Source of the DNA: CAVZGO01 sp963774935
GTDB lineage: Bacteria; Chloroflexota; Anaerolineae; Anaerolineales; UBA4823
Length of the DNA stretch: 64,000 nt
Direction: 5' to 3'
Assembly (NCBI GenBank): GCA_963774935.1
Contig: CAVZGO010000003.1
Coordinates: forward strand, 620,001-684,000
This document shows, piece after piece, positions 62,501 through 64,000 of the stretch; position 1 is the first letter of the stretch, and each line of letters starts with the position of its first letter. The notes below the pieces were generated by a model, which saw nothing but the letters and a program-made list of their open reading frames with translations, was not told the origin of the DNA and did not search any database. The position numbers were made by a program, and so were the translations under genes.

Positions 62501-63706
62501 TTAATGGTTGAACTGTAAGATGAATAACCTGGCTCCCAAGCTGCCGGCTGCCAGCCATTTTCCATCGGGGCTGAATGCCAGGCTGGTCAACGGATGACTT
62601 TGGGAAAGAAGTTGCTGCGCAGCCTTTGCTTGCCCCGCATCCCACAGCCACAGGCTGCCATCCCCACCAGCAGACACCAGCCAGCGCCCATCCGGGCTGT
62701 AACGCACTGCCCAGACCAGCGCGCGGGTACTGCCCGAGCGACCATTGTGCTCAGATAAGATAATCGGGGCGGGGTATGCCTGGTTGCCCGATGTGTAAGC
62801 CTGAGAAACCTCCCACAACAAAATCCGGTTATCCGTATCACTGGCAGCAATCTGCTTGCCTTTAGGATCGAGATCCACACTGTACAGCGGTGCAGGTGCC
62901 AGAAAACTACCTTGAATACGCCCGCTGGCAGGCTCGCGCAGCCGGATTGTTTCGCCATTCACCACAGCAATGCTATCCCCACTCGATGAATAAGCAATTG
63001 ACGGGATGACAAAAGACCCACCGATAACCTGGCTCACCTGCTCGTGCGTAGCAAGATTCCAAATTCTCACCATGGCGTCATTTCCGCCAGATGCTAAATA
63101 TTCTCCATCAGGCGAGAACTCCAGGCTGTTCACCCCTTTCTGGTGCGCCTCTACCTGCCAGGCAGGCTCGACTCCAGCATCACCCGTTCCCGAAGAATCC
63201 TCTAATAAATCCTTGACCTGCCACACGCGCAGCACTCCATCTCTGCTGCCCGCGGCCAGCCAGCGCCCGTCAGGTGAGAAAGCCAGAGCGTGCGTGAACG
63301 CGCCGGTTGGTATGCGTAGCTGTCCAGTGCGGGTGAATCCAGCGGTCTCGAACAGATAGATAGAGCTTCCTGCGCTCGCTGCCAAATGCTCTCCATCCGG
63401 CGACCATGTCACTGCGGTGACCAGCTCCCAGGGATCAAACTCAATTTCAAGTGCAGCGGTGGTTCCTTCTTGATCGGACCCAACGGTTTGTGTGGGGATG
63501 ATTACTGTTGGAGTTGGAGCTACAGTTGATGGAGTCGTAGTCGAAGTGATACTGTATCGGACGCTCAATTCAGCACGTGGTGCTGATGGCAAAACCATCG
63601 ATTCGGGAGCGGACTGGATGGAGAGATGAATTCCTGATACACCAACCGAAAATACCAAGGAGAAAGAGAGCAAACCGCGCCAGGCGCGGCTGCCCCAGCC
63701 TCTCAC
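62501..63706 (-). CDS. membrane-anchored WD40-repeat protein
   Basis: The protein of about 401 residues has an N-terminal membrane helix (LLSFSLVFSVGVSGIHLSI), a Ser/Thr/Pro-rich linker (~45-75) and six or more WD40 units (for example AFSPDGRWLAAGSRDGVLRVW, quoted in part: DGRWLAAGSRDG; SLEFSPDGEYLASGG; RYSPDGRWLVSAGGDG). The propeller is probably outside the membrane. GTG 63706 overlaps the stop of the previous WD40 gene as GTGA, the better of two candidate starts (GTG 63721 is the other). Function is unknown. Confidence 0.82.
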   Translation of the reverse strand: MRGWGSRAWRGLLSFSLVFSVGVSGIHLSIQSAPESMVLPSAPRAELSVRYSITSTTTPSTVAPTPTVIIPTQTVGSDQEGTTAALEIEFDPWELVTAVTWSPDGEHLAASAGSSIYLFETAGFTRTGQLRIPTGAFTHALAFSPDGRWLAAGSRDGVLRVWQVKDLLEDSSGTGDAGVEPAWQVEAHQKGVNSLEFSPDGEYLASGGNDAMVRIWNLATHEQVSQVIGGSFVIPSIAYSSSGDSIAVVNGETIRLREPASGRIQGSFLAPAPLYSVDLDPKGKQIAASDTDNRILLWEVSQAYTSGNQAYPAPIILSEHNGRSGSTRALVWAVRYSPDGRWLVSAGGDGSLWLWDAGQAKAAQQLLSQSHPLTSLAFSPDGKWLAAGSLGARLFILQFNH

Positions 63707-64000
63707 GGACGGACTCCCCACAGGCGCAAGGTGCCATCATACGATGCAGAGGCGACCATACGCCCATCCCATGAAAAAAGAAGCTGGTTAATTCCGCTCG
63801 AATGACCATCCAGGGTTCGCAGAAGCTCTCCGGAATTTACAGACCAGAGTCGAACCACACTATCTTGAAAACCACTTCCAGCAGCCAATATCTGGCTATC
63901 TGGGCTGAACGCCAGGCTCTCAACCACCGATCCAGCCTGGATTGTGCGAACCGTCGCACCTGTGACGGTATCCCAGAGCTGGATCTCTCCATCATAACCC
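63703..64000 (-). CDS. WD40-repeat protein, C-terminal part, gene enters from window edge
   Basis: The minus-strand frame is open to the edge. Visible units are YDGEIQLWDTVTGA, SLAFSPDSQILAAGSG with VVRLWSVNSGE, and LLFSWDGRMVASASYDGTLR, so at least three blades of a propeller are present. The stop at 63703 overlaps the next WD40 gene. Two successive WD40 genes suggest a tandem duplication. Confidence 0.8.
   Translation of the reverse strand, partial: GYDGEIQLWDTVTGATVRTIQAGSVVESLAFSPDSQILAAGSGFQDSVVRLWSVNSGELLRTLDGHSSGINQLLFSWDGRMVASASYDGTLRLWGVRP

Noticed and set aside
1..64000. Mobile elements, prophage or CRISPR arrays
   Set aside because: No transposase, integrase, terminal repeats or regularly spaced repeats were found on either strand.

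Overview
The window looks like a piece of chromosome from an anaerobic Chloroflexota bacterium, most likely class Anaerolineae. This is inferred from gene content and style: Thr/Pro-rich linkers of the TPTPT type after single membrane anchors, WD40 lipoprotein-like proteins, a fused ADP-forming acetyl-CoA synthetase/GNAT protein, acyl-CoA carboxylase and dehydrogenase genes, and the phosphatase-DUF3090-SCO1664 trio. No rRNA, recognisable tRNA, insertion sequence, prophage or CRISPR array was seen.

Layout. 1-7.4 kb (minus strand): alpha/beta hydrolase (cut by the window edge), acyl-CoA carboxyltransferase, small membrane protein, MDR dehydrogenase, a split GT39-type glycosyltransferase and an acyl-CoA dehydrogenase. 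7.6-12.8 kb: GNAT, HIT protein, xseA-membrane protein-xseB, MurJ flippase and a frameshifted alkyltransferase-like (Atl) gene. 13-17.2 kb: ABC-2 exporter (ATPase plus two permeases), Ogt, and a transglutaminase-like protein. 17.3-22.2 kb: a two-gene signalling unit made of a 1034-residue protein with two atypical kinase domains and a TPR/transmembrane/SH3-like protein. 22.3-27.8 kb: fatty-acyl-AMP ligase divergent from a thiolase, an alpha/beta hydrolase and homoserine dehydrogenase. 27.8-31.3 kb: SCO1664-like kinase, DUF3090, histidine phosphatase and RarA. 31.5-38.9 kb: HEAT-repeat protein, an HlyD-ABC-ABC-permease efflux operon and a divergent NarL-type two-component system, with a large paired operator between them. 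39-44.5 kb: glycosyltransferase, an Hsp70-like protein with a GyrA-C-terminal-like pinwheel protein, alpha/beta hydrolase and a FecE-type ATPase. 44.7-53.4 kb: acetate-CoA ligase/GNAT fusion, GAF-GGDEF protein (broken), HtrA protease, 2-hydroxyacid dehydrogenase and galT. 53.6-57.3 kb: a probable small structured RNA, an XPB-N-terminal-like protein, a lipid kinase and DUF429. 57.4-64 kb: aldehyde dehydrogenase, CoA-transferase pair with galK, and two WD40 genes.

Metabolic reading: acyl-CoA chemistry (carboxylase, dehydrogenase, thiolase, CoA-transferase, ADP-forming synthetase) points to fermentative use of fatty or amino acids with ATP made at the acyl-CoA level. galT and galK supply most of a Leloir pathway.

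Two points need care. Seven genes carry at least nine single-base frame breaks, mostly in short homopolymers, and joining the frames gives normal-length proteins each time. I suspect assembly or sequencing indels more than gene decay. The most promising undescribed item is the 53.6 kb element: a consensus-like promoter followed 15 bases later by a nested multi-helix RNA closed by a 13-bp stem and a short U tract.
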